Below are positions 1 to 8,323 of a stretch of 22,246 nucleotides of DNA, piece by piece (the stretch's first letter is position 1; each line of letters starts with the position of its first letter). The notes under the pieces were generated by a model, which was not told the origin of the DNA, did no database searches, and saw only the letters and a program-made list of their open reading frames with translations. The translations under genes and the position numbers were made by a program. The DNA comes from Burkholderiales bacterium (GTDB lineage: Bacteria > Pseudomonadota > Gammaproteobacteria > Burkholderiales > Burkholderiaceae_F). Location of the stretch: the NCBI GenBank assembly GCA_024641225.1, contig JAHEDN010000006.1:1-22246 (forward strand), in the 5' to 3' direction.

Positions 1-762
1 GGAGATGACAAGGCCGTAGATCACCGCGACCGCGGCAGCTTCGGTGGGGGTAAAGACGCCGAACCAGATGCCGCCGAGGATGATCACCGGCATCAGCAAC
101 GCCGGAAAGGCGGCGACGAAGGCGGAGCCGATCTCGGCGAGCGAGGCGCGCTCGCCGCCGCGGTCGCAGCCGGTCTTCAGGCCGTGGCGCACACACACCA
201 GCATCAGGCCGATGCCGAACAGCACGCCCGGCACGACGCCGGACAGGAAGAGATCGCGTACCGATGCCCCGGACACGAAGCCGAAGACCAGCAGCGGGAT
301 CGACGGCGGGATGATCACAGCCAGCGTGCCGGCCACCGAGACGAGCGCCGCCGCGAAGGCCGGCGAGTAGCCGCGCTGCGTCATCGCGGGGATCATCACT
401 GCGCCGATCGCTGCCGATCCGGCGATCGCTGAGCCGGACACGCCGCCGAACAGCAGGCAGGCGAAGACCGTCACCACGCCCAGTCCGCCCGGCAGGAAGC
501 CGAACAGCGTGTGCGCAAAGCGAACGATCCTCTCCCCGACGCCGCCGCGCGAGATCAGTTCGCCGCCGACGATGAACAGCGGCACCGCGATCAGCACGAA
601 CGGCTCGACCCCGCCGATGAAGGTGAGCAGGATCGTCTCCAGCGGGTGAGTCAGCCCATACCACCACAGCGTGACGAAGGTGGTGAGCAACAGCGAGTAG
701 ACGAGCGGGATGCCGAGCAGGGCCAGCGCGAAGAAAGCGACTGTGATGAACACGATGATCAC
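1..762 (-). CDS. TRAP transporter large permease, DctM family (partial, 3' end outside window)
   Basis: This is the large membrane subunit of a tripartite ATP-independent periplasmic transporter, the subunit thought to carry substrate across the inner membrane using an ion gradient. The visible 254 residues are strongly hydrophobic and carry DctM-type segments: a GGELISRGG stretch, a GGVSGSAIAGSAAIG segment, a VIIPPSIPLLVFG segment and a GGIWFGVFTPTEAAAVAVIYG segment. The start is a GTG whose first bases overlap the stop of the upstream dctQ gene (GTGA), which suggests translational coupling. The reading frame stays open to the left edge. Full DctM proteins are about 425 residues, so roughly 40% is missing. 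It is the last visible gene of the operon that begins with the SMP-30 gene. Confidence 0.93.
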   Translation of the reverse strand, partial: MIIVFITVAFFALALLGIPLVYSLLLTTFVTLWWYGLTHPLETILLTFIGGVEPFVLIAVPLFIVGGELISRGGVGERIVRFAHTLFGFLPGGLGVVTVFACLLFGGVSGSAIAGSAAIGAVMIPAMTQRGYSPAFAAALVSVAGTLAVIIPPSIPLLVFGFVSGASVRDLFLSGVVPGVLFGIGLMLVCVRHGLKTGCDRGGERASLAEIGSAFVAAFPALLMPVIILGGIWFGVFTPTEAAAVAVIYGLVIS

Positions 763-1307
763 GAGACGTTCTCCGGCGCTGCAAGCTTGTCGCCGCCGCG
801 GATCAGCACGACCAGATGGTGCAGCACATAGACGAGCGAGATCGCCGATCCCACCGGCAGCGCCATGTACTGCCAGGCCATCGGCCAGTCGAGCACGGTG
901 AGGATGTTGCCCCAGCTCGCCTGAACGATCACCGTCCCGTACCAGACGAGAAGGACGAGGACGCCGGCAACGGTCAGTTCGATCGCGATCCGCAGCCAGC
1001 GCCGGGGCGCGCTGCCGACCAGGTCGAGCACCTCGGAGATCGCCATGTGACCGAGCCGGCGCGACGCCGCCGCGGCGCCGAGGAACGTCGTCCAAACCAT
1101 CACGAACTCGCCGAATTCCGTGGTCCAGGCGATGTCGTAATCGAGCTGGTGCATCACCACGTTGACGAAAACGATCACCACGAGCGCCGAGCCAAGCGCG
1201 ACGATCGACCAGTCGACGAGTTCACCAAGCCAGCGCAGTGCGGCGGGCTCGGGCGGTGCCGGGGGCAGCAGTTTGGTCACGAAACTCGGGGCGGCGACCG
1301 GGCGCAT
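759..1307 (-). CDS. TRAP transporter small permease, DctQ family
   Basis: This 182-residue protein is the small membrane subunit of the first TRAP transporter and partners the DctM encoded by the overlapping downstream gene. About four hydrophobic helices are visible, with the DctQ-type region WTTEFGEFVMVWTTFLGAAAASRR between helices one and two (about residues 61-84) and an AWQYMALPVGSAIS segment before the last helix. An N-terminal stretch of about 25 residues rich in Pro and Ala precedes the first helix, so the true start could lie somewhat downstream. No good Shine-Dalgarno sequence precedes the ATG used here. The gene begins 32 bp after the dctP1 stop and ends in a 4-bp overlap with dctM1. 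Confidence 0.9.
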   Translation of the reverse strand: MRPVAAPSFVTKLLPPAPPEPAALRWLGELVDWSIVALGSALVVIVFVNVVMHQLDYDIAWTTEFGEFVMVWTTFLGAAAASRRLGHMAISEVLDLVGSAPRRWLRIAIELTVAGVLVLLVWYGTVIVQASWGNILTVLDWPMAWQYMALPVGSAISLVYVLHHLVVLIRGGDKLAAPENVS

Positions 1308-1339
1308 CGATCGCGCGCCCGGCGCTGCAGTTCGGGCGA

Positions 1340-2338
1340 CTACTTGACCGCCTTGCGGACTGCCTCGGCGTCCTTCAGGAACGCGTCGACGTCGGCACCG
1401 TACTTTTCCTTCGCCTTCGCATAGACAGGCTGCACGGACTTGCGGAACGGCTCCACTGGCGGCCGGTTCACCTTGGCGCCCTTGCTGGTCATTTCCTTCA
1501 GCTGGTTCTCGTCGTTGTTGCGGATGAAGTCGCGGCTGAAGGCGGCGGCGATCTTGGCCGCTTCGGTGATCGATTTCTGGTCGGCTGGCGACAGCTTCTG
1601 CCAGGTCTTCTCGGAGATCGCCAGCGGGATCGGGCTATAGACGTGCTGGGTCAACGTTACGTTCGGCGCGACTTCGTAGAACTTGTTCGAGTAAATCGTG
1701 TCGATTGGATTCTCCTGCCCGCTCACGGTGCCCTGCTGGATCGCCAGATAGACCTCCGGCAGCGGCATGATCTGGATGTTGAAGCCCATCGCCTCGAGGG
1801 TCCAGCGCATCATCTCGTTGGGGAATGTGCGCAGCTTCTTGCCGGCCGCATCGGCCGGACTGTTCAGCGGATCCTTCGTCGTCATGCTGCGGAAACCCGC
1901 CTCCCAGGTCGACAGGAAGCGGAAGCCCTTGGCGGGCGCCTTGGCAAACTGCGCCTGCAGCCATTTCGATTCGTCGTAGAGCTTCCAGCCCTGCTGATAG
2001 TTGTCGACCAGATACGGCAGCATCGTGAGGTTGAGGCTCGCGACGTGCGGCGCGTAAGAGCCGGTGCTCGAAACGGTGAAGTCGATGCCGCCCAGCGTCA
2101 GCTGCTCGATGTTCTTCGGGTCGTTGCCAAGCTGGCTGCAGCAGAAGACCTGCACCCGGTAGCGGCCCTGCGTCAGTTCCTCGACCTTCTTGGCGAAGAG
2201 CTGCGCCGCAGACTGGCGGGCGCCGGCCTGCTGGTCGGTATGGCTGAACTTCAGCACCGTCTGCGCAGCGGCGGTGCCGATGCCCAGCGCGGCGACCACG
2301 GCGACGACGCCGTTGCGGATCAGGTTGTCGCGATTCAT
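1340..2338 (-). CDS. TRAP transporter periplasmic substrate-binding protein, DctP family
   Basis: This 332-residue protein is the periplasmic receptor of the first TRAP transporter. A signal peptide is visible (MNRDNLIRNG, a hydrophobic stretch, then TAAAQ, cleavage probably near residue 25). The mature part has the DctP-type segment GKKLRTFPN with the candidate carboxylate-binding Arg at about 170, and a QQGTVSGQENP segment at about 201-211. The reading frame is open 37 codons further upstream, but the ATG at 2338 is preceded by a strong AGGAGG and by the signal peptide, so I start there. Two adjacent Cys (about 66-67) in the mature region are unusual. Only 13 bp separate it from the upstream oxidoreductase, so it belongs to the same operon. 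The ligand is unknown, probably an organic acid. Confidence 0.92.
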   Translation of the reverse strand: MNRDNLIRNGVVAVVAALGIGTAAAQTVLKFSHTDQQAGARQSAAQLFAKKVEELTQGRYRVQVFCCSQLGNDPKNIEQLTLGGIDFTVSSTGSYAPHVASLNLTMLPYLVDNYQQGWKLYDESKWLQAQFAKAPAKGFRFLSTWEAGFRSMTTKDPLNSPADAAGKKLRTFPNEMMRWTLEAMGFNIQIMPLPEVYLAIQQGTVSGQENPIDTIYSNKFYEVAPNVTLTQHVYSPIPLAISEKTWQKLSPADQKSITEAAKIAAAFSRDFIRNNDENQLKEMTSKGAKVNRPPVEPFRKSVQPVYAKAKEKYGADVDAFLKDAEAVRKAVK

Positions 2339-2351
2339 GTTGTCTTCCTCC

Positions 2352-3464
2352 TCATTGGCCAGAGGCCATCCATGGCGATTGCGACGCAAAGGTCGCGGCG
2401 AGCGGACGGTCGATCGGATCGAAATCGTCCAGTTCGATGCGGCGGCCATCGGCGTGCGAGCGATAGGCCGCTTCCTGCACTTTCAGATTGACGAGATAGT
2501 CACGTGCGGCGTTCTCGATCGGCGCGCCCTGCGCGAGATGAGCCACCACGTGTCGCTGCAGCCACTCGCAGGCGCCGCCGCCGAAGGTGTCGTCTGGGCC
2601 GCGGTCATAGTCGATCTCGCGCTCTTCGCCGTGGTGCCCCTTGAAGAAGAGCCGAGCGTCGCCGTCCAGGCGCAGCACGCCGCCGCTGCCCTCGAGCCAG
2701 CATTCGCCCATCGTGCGGCGCGGGTTGGCGGCAACATGGTCATTGCAGCGATTGCCATCGAAGAGGCCCGCCGCGCCGCTGGCGAACTCGAAGATGACGT
2801 AGCCGGCGTCCTCGCCGGCGATCACCGGGTTGACGCGGCGCAGCCGCGCATAGACCGCGCGCACCTCCCCCATCAGGTAACGAAAGGTGTCGATCCAGTG
2901 GATGCCGGTCTCGACGACCAGCAGTCGCGGCATCGCCTGGAAGTACGGCTGGCGGTCGAGATAGGCATGCGAGCCCTGGCCGTCGCCGGGACGCAGCCGG
3001 AAGGCGATGGCGTGCGGCGTGCCGAGCGTGCCCTGGTCGATGAGCCGCCTGGCCTCGCGGTACCACGGTTCCCAGCGGAAGTTCTCGTGCACGATCAGCG
3101 GCACGCCTGCGGCCTCGGCCATCTCGGTGATCGCTACCGCGTCGGCATAGTCGACCCCGAACGGCTTCTGGCAGATCACGGCGACGCCGCGGTCGACCGC
3201 GGCGCGAACGAAGTCACGATGCGTCGATGGCGAAGTGATGATGTCGAGCAGGTCGGGCCGCGTCGCGTCGAGCAGTTCTTCGACGCTGCCGCAGACCAGT
3301 GGCACTCTGAAGCGCTCGGCGATCGCCTGCCCCTTGGCGCGATCGCGGTTGGCCAGGCCGATTATCTCGATGAGGCCGTCGCGCGCCATGTTGCACCAGC
3401 CCAGGTACTGGAACTGGCTGAAGTACCCGGCGCCGACGGCGGCGACGCGCAGCGGTCGGGTCAT
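2352..3464 (-). CDS. Gfo/Idh/MocA family NAD(P)-dependent oxidoreductase
   Basis: This 370-residue protein is a predicted sugar-type or polyol-type dehydrogenase. The N-terminal Rossmann fold carries GAGYFSQ (residues 11-17). The family EKP motif appears as QKP (99-101), keeping the Lys but replacing the Glu. The C-terminal catalytic half has ETGIHWID with His189 and Asp192, matching the conserved His/Asp pattern of the family. It starts in a 4-bp ATGA overlap with the preceding dehydrogenase gene and is followed 13 bp later by the dctP1 start, so it is co-transcribed with a transporter. I infer that it oxidises or reduces a compound imported by one of the two TRAP systems. The exact reaction is not readable from the sequence. 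Confidence 0.9.
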   Translation of the reverse strand: MTRPLRVAAVGAGYFSQFQYLGWCNMARDGLIEIIGLANRDRAKGQAIAERFRVPLVCGSVEELLDATRPDLLDIITSPSTHRDFVRAAVDRGVAVICQKPFGVDYADAVAITEMAEAAGVPLIVHENFRWEPWYREARRLIDQGTLGTPHAIAFRLRPGDGQGSHAYLDRQPYFQAMPRLLVVETGIHWIDTFRYLMGEVRAVYARLRRVNPVIAGEDAGYVIFEFASGAAGLFDGNRCNDHVAANPRRTMGECWLEGSGGVLRLDGDARLFFKGHHGEEREIDYDRGPDDTFGGGACEWLQRHVVAHLAQGAPIENAARDYLVNLKVQEAAYRSHADGRRIELDDFDPIDRPLAATFASQSPWMASGQ

Positions 3465-4576
3465 GCCGCAACTTCCGCCGTGGCCAGCGCATCGATTACG
3501 GCGCGCGTGACCGCGGCCGTGCCGTCGGTGCCGCCGAACTCGAATGGCGTGACCGTCCGCTCGGCGAAGACGCGATCGACTGCGGCCTCGAGTCGCGCCG
3601 CCGCGTCAATCATCGCTGGCACCTTGTGCCGCGTGCCGAGCCAGTCGAGCATCATCGCCGCCGAAAGCAGCATCGCGGTCGGATTGGCCTTGCCCTGGCC
3701 GGCGATGTCCGGCGCCGAACCATGCGAAGGCTGGAACAGGCCGTGCGCGTCGCCGATGTCGCCTGACGGCGCCATGCCCATGCCGCCGATCAGGCCGGCG
3801 CCAAGGTCCGACAGGATGTCGCCGAACTGGTTTTCTGTCGGCAGCACGTCGTAGTCCCACGGCTTGCGGATCATGTTCAGCGCCATCGCGTCGACGTAGC
3901 AATGGTCGGCGGCGATGTCCGGATGCTTCTTCGCCACCTCCCAGAAGACCTTGTTCATCAGCGCGAGGGCGCGATGGACGTTGGACTTGTCCACGCAGGT
4001 GACACGGCCCTTGGCCGCGTTGCGTTGCTTGCGCTGGGCAGCCAACGCGAAAGAGAACTCGAACAGCCGCTCGGAGCCGGCGCGGGTGATGCGGCCCATG
4101 TCGAAGGCCTCGTCATCGGTTGCGGCAGGCACCGCGTCGGGGCGCAGCCTGCCGTAGAACCAGCCTTCGGTCTGCTCGCGCACGATGACGAAGTCAATGC
4201 CTGCGGCCCGCGGGTCCGCGAGCGGCAGCGGTGTGCCGGGAATGGCGCGGATCGGCCGCACCCCGGCATAAAGATCGAGCTCGTCGCGCAGGTCGAGCTG
4301 CGGCGCGATCTCGGTGCCGTCGGGATAACGCACGCTCGGCAACCCCATCGCGCCGAACAGGATTGCGTCGGCCTCGTGCGAGGCGCGCATCGACGATTCA
4401 GGAAAGGCGGTGCCGGTATCGGCGTAGCACTGCGCGCCGCCCGGATGCTCCTCGTAGTTCAGGCGGAAGCTGCCGGCCTGCTTCTCCAGCGCGGCCAGCA
4501 CGGCGAGGCAGGCCTGAATCACTTCGGGGCCGATGCCGTCGCCCGGAAGCACGACGATGCGAAAGTCGCTTTTCAT
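3461..4576 (-). CDS. Isocitrate/isopropylmalate dehydrogenase family protein, tartrate-dehydrogenase-like
   Basis: This 371-residue beta-decarboxylating dehydrogenase is of the LeuB/TtuC type. Visible motifs are PGDGIGPE (11-18), candidate substrate-carboxylate Arg residues at 97, 107 and 133, Lys197 in DKSNVHR, metal-binding Asp residues at 229, 253 and 257 (YVDAMA and ENQFGDILSD), and the adenosine loop HGSAPDIAG (285-293). Asp290 in that loop is the residue that favours NAD over NADP in isopropylmalate dehydrogenases. The family oxidises a 2-hydroxyacid and often decarboxylates it. The catabolic setting beside a lactonase, a GntR regulator and TRAP genes argues against leucine synthesis and for a tartrate- or malate-like substrate. 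It starts 9 bp after the gntR stop and overlaps the next gene by 4 bp. Confidence 0.92.
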   Translation of the reverse strand: MKSDFRIVVLPGDGIGPEVIQACLAVLAALEKQAGSFRLNYEEHPGGAQCYADTGTAFPESSMRASHEADAILFGAMGLPSVRYPDGTEIAPQLDLRDELDLYAGVRPIRAIPGTPLPLADPRAAGIDFVIVREQTEGWFYGRLRPDAVPAATDDEAFDMGRITRAGSERLFEFSFALAAQRKQRNAAKGRVTCVDKSNVHRALALMNKVFWEVAKKHPDIAADHCYVDAMALNMIRKPWDYDVLPTENQFGDILSDLGAGLIGGMGMAPSGDIGDAHGLFQPSHGSAPDIAGQGKANPTAMLLSAAMMLDWLGTRHKVPAMIDAAARLEAAVDRVFAERTVTPFEFGGTDGTAAVTRAVIDALATAEVAA

Positions 4577-4585
4577 CTCTCGTTC

Positions 4586-5326
4586 CTATAGGTGTTGCAC
4601 ACGAAGGCGCTCGAACAGCGCCAGCAGTTCGCCGCTTGCGCGGGCGCGATGCGCCCGGTTGGCCTCGACCGCACCCCTGGCGTCGCCGGCGCGCAGCCGC
4701 TCGACGAGCAGGGTGTGCTCCTTGGTCGAGTTGACCGGCTTCGGCCGCATCCGCAACGTGACCATGCGGGCGCGGTGCGCGCGGTCCCAGAAGTTCTCGA
4801 CGGTTGCCTGCAGCATGCGGTTGCCGGCAAGCTCGACCAGCGTGCGGTGGAAGCGCTCGTCGGCCATGGCCCAGGCGTCGAGATCGTCGGCCTTCAGTGC
4901 GCGGTCCATGTCGCGCGTGGCCTGCGTCAGCGGCTTCAGTTCGTCGTCGGTCGGGCCGCGCGTAGCGACGATTTCCGCCGCCGCGCATTCGAGCGCAGTG
5001 AGCACGGTGTAGATCTCCGCCATGTCGGCCGGCGACACCGGCAGCACGCGCATGCCGTGGCGCGGCACCACCGAGACCAGCGCTTCGTTCTGCAGCCGGA
5101 TCAGCGCTTCGCGCACCGGCGTGCGGCTGATGCCCAGCGCCTGCGCCAGTTCACTTTCCAGCGCCTGATAGCCGGGCGGAAAGATATTGTCGAGAATGCG
5201 GATGCGGATGGCGTCGTAGGCTTGGTCGACCAGCGACGACTTCACGACGCGACCGGCGGCCGGGTGCGCGGTGCGCAGGCGCCCGGCCGCGGTACGGCTG
5301 CGCAGGTTCGTCATCGCCTTGTGCAT
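4586..5326 (-). CDS. GntR family transcriptional regulator, FadR/FCD subfamily
   Basis: This is a 246-residue DNA-binding regulator. A winged-helix GntR domain spans about residues 30-95, with the recognition region ESELAQALGISRTPVREALIRLQNEALV. An FCD ligand-binding domain follows, with candidate metal ligands Asp156, His160, His204 and His226. The reading frame is open upstream, but it overlaps the SMP-30 gene there. The ATG chosen lies 1 bp after that gene's stop, and an alternative ATG is four codons further in. FCD regulators usually bind palindromes with a central GTATAC-like core, and exactly such elements lie upstream of both operons in this cluster (6359-6374 and 9437-9452). I infer that it controls both TRAP operons, including its own, in response to the imported acid or a metabolite. 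Confidence 0.92.
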   Translation of the reverse strand: MHKAMTNLRSRTAAGRLRTAHPAAGRVVKSSLVDQAYDAIRIRILDNIFPPGYQALESELAQALGISRTPVREALIRLQNEALVSVVPRHGMRVLPVSPADMAEIYTVLTALECAAAEIVATRGPTDDELKPLTQATRDMDRALKADDLDAWAMADERFHRTLVELAGNRMLQATVENFWDRAHRARMVTLRMRPKPVNSTKEHTLLVERLRAGDARGAVEANRAHRARASGELLALFERLRVQHL

Positions 5327-5327
5327 C

Positions 5328-6323
5328 TCAGTGGTTCCAGTGCGGCGGCGGATGGCCCGCCACCGGCGCGCGAAAACACGCCAGACGATCGCCGAGCAGG
5401 CAGCCGAGAAACGCCGTGCGCAGGTCGGAGCCGCCGAAGGCAAGGCTGGAGATGTTCCTCAGCACCCGTCCGCCGCAGGTGTCGAGATCCGGCCGGTCCA
5501 TTTCGCCGCCGACAAATGCGCGCTCGCAGCGCTCGAGGTGCACCGGATCACAGTCCTCGATCATCAGCTGCTGGCTGCCGTCGGGGCCAACGCGGATCAC
5601 GCGGTTCGAGACGATGCTGGTGATCCAGACGCCGCCTTCGGCGTCGAAGGTGAGCCCGTCGGGAAACGTGCCGGGCCCGAAGGTCGTGACGGCTTCGCGG
5701 CCGGCGAGCGCGCCGCCGGCGCCGAGACGAAAGCGCGTCAGCCGGCGGCCGAAGGTCTCGTTCACGTACAGCCAGTGCCCGCCCGGATCGACCAGCGCTT
5801 CGTTCGTGTAGCCGAGCCCGTCGGCGACGATGCGCGCGCCGCGGCCATCGAGCAGCACGATGAAGCCGTCGGCCACATCGCCGCGGTAGGCCGCCGCGCG
5901 TGGACGGAGACGCGTGCTGACCGTGATCCACACGCGTCCCAGCACGTCTTCGTGAACGAAGTTGGTCGGCGGCAGATCGATGCCGTCGACCCGCTGCAGC
6001 AGCGGACGTACGCCGCCGTTGCGGTCGAGCACGAAGACGCCGCCCAGTTCCTCGCCGAGGTCGGCGAGCAGGAAGCTGCCGTCGGCGCGAAGCGCGATGC
6101 CGTTGGGTCGCAGCGGCCGGTCGCCAGGCAGGCGCGCTGAGTACAGCGTCTGCGTGCCGTCGCCGCGTGTATGCGCGACGCCGCCGCGCCAGTCGGCTGT
6201 GAACAAATCGCCGCGCGCAGTGGCCAGCACGCATTCGGGCCGGTTCAGGCCGTGGCCGACGAATCGCAGCGATTGCAGCGCGATCGCCGGTGCGGCCGGC
6301 GCTTTCGCCTCCGTCGCGACCAT
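5328..6323 (-). CDS. SMP-30/gluconolactonase/LRE family protein
   Basis: This 331-residue predicted beta-propeller hydrolase resembles SMP-30/gluconolactonase enzymes, which open sugar lactones with a bound divalent metal. The three family metal ligands appear to be present: Glu30 (NRPECV), Asn174 (GYTNEALV) and Asp222 (FPDGLTFD). No signal peptide is visible, so it is probably cytoplasmic. The ATG is preceded by GAGGAG at good spacing. It is the first gene of its operon and sits just below a promoter and operator (6359-6391). Its stop is 1 bp from the gntR start. With two dehydrogenases downstream, a route of oxidation to a lactone followed by hydrolysis to an acid is plausible but inferred. 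Confidence 0.9.
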   Translation of the reverse strand: MVATEAKAPAAPAIALQSLRFVGHGLNRPECVLATARGDLFTADWRGGVAHTRGDGTQTLYSARLPGDRPLRPNGIALRADGSFLLADLGEELGGVFVLDRNGGVRPLLQRVDGIDLPPTNFVHEDVLGRVWITVSTRLRPRAAAYRGDVADGFIVLLDGRGARIVADGLGYTNEALVDPGGHWLYVNETFGRRLTRFRLGAGGALAGREAVTTFGPGTFPDGLTFDAEGGVWITSIVSNRVIRVGPDGSQQLMIEDCDPVHLERCERAFVGGEMDRPDLDTCGGRVLRNISSLAFGGSDLRTAFLGCLLGDRLACFRAPVAGHPPPHWNH

Positions 6324-6358
6324 CGCTTCTCCTCAGAGCGGGCTTTCCGTCCGTCTCG

Positions 6359-6374
6359 ATCAATGTATACGTTA
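6359..6374 (-). promoter_or_regulatory. Probable GntR/FCD operator upstream of the SMP-30 operon
   Basis: Read on the minus strand this is TAACGTATACATTGAT, a GTATAC core with partly symmetric flanks. It matches the element at 9437-9452 at 15 of 16 positions. It overlaps the -10 region of the predicted promoter and ends 36 bp before the SMP-30 start, a position suited to repression. Binding by the GntR protein encoded in the same operon is inferred. Confidence 0.75.
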
Positions 6375-6391
6375 ACGAATGCGCCTGTCAA
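6364..6391 (-). promoter_or_regulatory. Sigma70-like promoter of the SMP-30-gntR-TRAP1 operon
   Basis: On the minus strand a consensus -35 box TTGACA (6391-6386) is followed, after a 16-bp spacer, by TATACA (6369-6364), a 4/6 match to the -10 consensus that lies inside the GTATAC operator. This would give an untranslated leader of about 30-35 nt before the SMP-30 ATG. The spacer is 1 bp shorter than the optimum. This is the only promoter-like site I see in the 130-bp gap below dctM2. Confidence 0.65.
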
Positions 6392-6453
6392 TGCCCGGCG
6401 ACTGCAGCGGCGACGTCGGCCGTGGCCGGCGCAACGCTGCGCGGCGGGTCAAC

Positions 6454-7731
6454 TCAGCGGACATAACCGAACAGCCGCGGCAGGCCGAGGACGACCTCAG
6501 GCACCAGCGTGATCACCAGCAGCACGACGATGAGCACGACGTAGAAGGGAGCCAGCGCCCGCACCAGCCTGAAGGCGTTGATCTCGGCCACCTCGGCCAC
6601 CGCGAACAGACACAGGCCCACCGGAGGCGTGATCAGGCCGATCATCAGGTTCAGCACCATCATCACGCCGAGGTGCACGGGGTCGATGCCCATCGCCGTG
6701 GTCGCGGGCAGGATGATCGGCGTCACCATGATGATCACCGGCGCGGCGGCCATGAAGCAGCCGAGCACCAGCAGGATCACGTTCAGCAACAGCAGGAATA
6801 CGCGCGGATCGGGTGACCAGTCGAGGATCGTCACCGCGAGTTTCATCGGTACCTGGTGCATCGTCAGCACCCAGCCGACCGCCGCTGACACGGCGATGAT
6901 GAACAGGATGTTGGCCGAGGCCATGGCGCTGTCGAACAACACTTCGGCGATCTCGCGCAGCCTGATCGTGCGGTAGACGAGCACGCCGAGGATCAGCGCA
7001 TACAGCACGGCGAAAGCGCCGGCTTCGCTGGCGGTGAAGATGCCGCCCCAGATGCCGCCGACCACGATCACCGGGGTGAGCAGGGGCAGGAAGGCATGCA
7101 CGAAGGCGTGCCCGGTTTCACCCCAGGTGGCGCGCGCGCCGGCGCCGTAGCGGTGGCGGCGCGAGTGGATGTAGACGACGACCATCATCGCCAGCCCCAT
7201 CAGGATGCCGGGTATCAGCCCGCCGAGGAACAGGCCGCCGATCGAGGCGCCGGCGGTCACGCCGAAGATCACCAGCGAGATCGACGGCGGGATGATCGGC
7301 GCGATGGTCGTCGAGGCGGCGGTGACCGCCGCCGAGAACGCACGGTCGTAGCCGGCCTGCGTCATCGCCTTGATCTCGATGCGGCCGAGGCCGACCGCGT
7401 CGGCCACCGCCGAACCCGACATCGACGCGAACATCATGCTGGCGCCGACGTTGACGTAGCCGAGCCCGCCCGGCACGCCGCCGAGCAGGCAGTTGGCCAG
7501 ATGGAAGATGCGGTCGGTGATGCCGGTGCGGTTCATCAGCTCAGCGGCGAGCAGGAAGAACGGGATCGCCATCAGCGCGAAGCTGTCGATGCCGGTGGCC
7601 GTCTGCTGGGCGGCGATGATCGGATCGATCCCGGCGCCGAACTGCACCTCGAGCAGGCTGACCGCGAGCAGCGCCACTGCGATCGGCACCGCGGCGATCA
7701 TCAGGACGAGCAGGGCGGCGACGTGCAGCAT
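6454..7731 (-). CDS. TRAP transporter large permease, DctM family
   Basis: This is the 425-residue, full-length large membrane subunit of the second TRAP transporter. It is hydrophobic throughout, with many predicted membrane segments and DctM hallmarks: a FFLLAAELMNRTGITDRI segment, a MMFASMSGSAVADAVGLG segment, an APIIPPSISLVIFG segment, a WGGIFTASEAGAFAVLYA segment and a LITPPVGLCLFAVAEVAE segment near the C-terminus. It starts 1 bp after the dctQ2 stop, indicating tight coupling. The first DctM in this window carries the same motifs with different residues, so the two transporters are paralogues rather than a recent tandem duplication. Confidence 0.95.
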   Translation of the reverse strand: MLHVAALLVLMIAAVPIAVALLAVSLLEVQFGAGIDPIIAAQQTATGIDSFALMAIPFFLLAAELMNRTGITDRIFHLANCLLGGVPGGLGYVNVGASMMFASMSGSAVADAVGLGRIEIKAMTQAGYDRAFSAAVTAASTTIAPIIPPSISLVIFGVTAGASIGGLFLGGLIPGILMGLAMMVVVYIHSRRHRYGAGARATWGETGHAFVHAFLPLLTPVIVVGGIWGGIFTASEAGAFAVLYALILGVLVYRTIRLREIAEVLFDSAMASANILFIIAVSAAVGWVLTMHQVPMKLAVTILDWSPDPRVFLLLLNVILLVLGCFMAAAPVIIMVTPIILPATTAMGIDPVHLGVMMVLNLMIGLITPPVGLCLFAVAEVAEINAFRLVRALAPFYVVLIVVLLVITLVPEVVLGLPRLFGYVR

Positions 7732-7732
7732 G

Positions 7733-8266
7733 TTAGAGGTCGCTGCGTTCGCTGGCCTTGATCGCTTCGGCGCCGGCGCCGAGGCGCAGGCAGCGAAAAT
7801 CGGCCAGCGTGTTCGTCGCGAAGCCGCAGGCGGCCGCGCTCAAGCCCAAAGCGACGCCCATGTAGATCCAGGCCTGCGGAATCTCCAACGCCGGCGAGAC
7901 CTGCGTTCCGGCCAGCGCGACCAGCCGCCACGCGAGGTACGCGAGCCAGCCGACGAAGACGAGGCCGAGCACATCGGCCAGCGTGATCAGCAGCAAGCGG
8001 ACGCGGGCCGAGGCCGCCAGCAGCACGGCGTCGACGGCCAGCAGCTTGCGCCGGAACGCCAGTACCGCGATGGCAGCGAAGGTCCACCAGACCATCAGGA
8101 TGCGCGCCAGCTCCTCGGTCCAGCCGAGCGGCCGGTTGACCACGTAGCGCGAGATCACCTGCGCGATCGCTGCCCCAACCATGATGGCGAAGGCCAGCAC
8201 GACCAGCCAGCGAACGACGGTGAACAGCCCGCCGGCAGCGGCGCGCAGGGTGATCGGGCGCGACAT
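7733..8266 (-). CDS. TRAP transporter small permease, DctQ family
   Basis: This protein of about 177 residues is the small membrane subunit of the second TRAP transporter, with about four hydrophobic helices and the DctQ-type stretch NRPLGWTEELARILMVWWTF after the first helix. I start at the ATG giving MSRPITLRAAAGG. An in-frame GTG 33 bp upstream (8299) would add 11 residues, and neither start has a convincing ribosome binding site. It lies between dctP2 (stop at 8324) and dctM2 (start 1 bp after this stop), the usual P-Q-M order. Confidence 0.9.
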   Translation of the reverse strand: MSRPITLRAAAGGLFTVVRWLVVLAFAIMVGAAIAQVISRYVVNRPLGWTEELARILMVWWTFAAIAVLAFRRKLLAVDAVLLAASARVRLLLITLADVLGLVFVGWLAYLAWRLVALAGTQVSPALEIPQAWIYMGVALGLSAAACGFATNTLADFRCLRLGAGAEAIKASERSDL

Positions 8267-8323
8267 CGGTCGGTCAGGCGGCGGCTGCGAACGGATCACG
8301 GCCGCGCGCCAGCTCGCTTGCGG

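Noticed and set aside
1238..2491. A 417-codon plus-strand frame opposite dctP1
   Set aside because: It is antisense to dctP1, which has a signal peptide, a strong ribosome binding site and family motifs.
3461..4576. Assignment as leuB
   Set aside because: The motifs fit the wider family, but no leucine genes are nearby and the operon is catabolic with a GntR regulator and TRAP genes.
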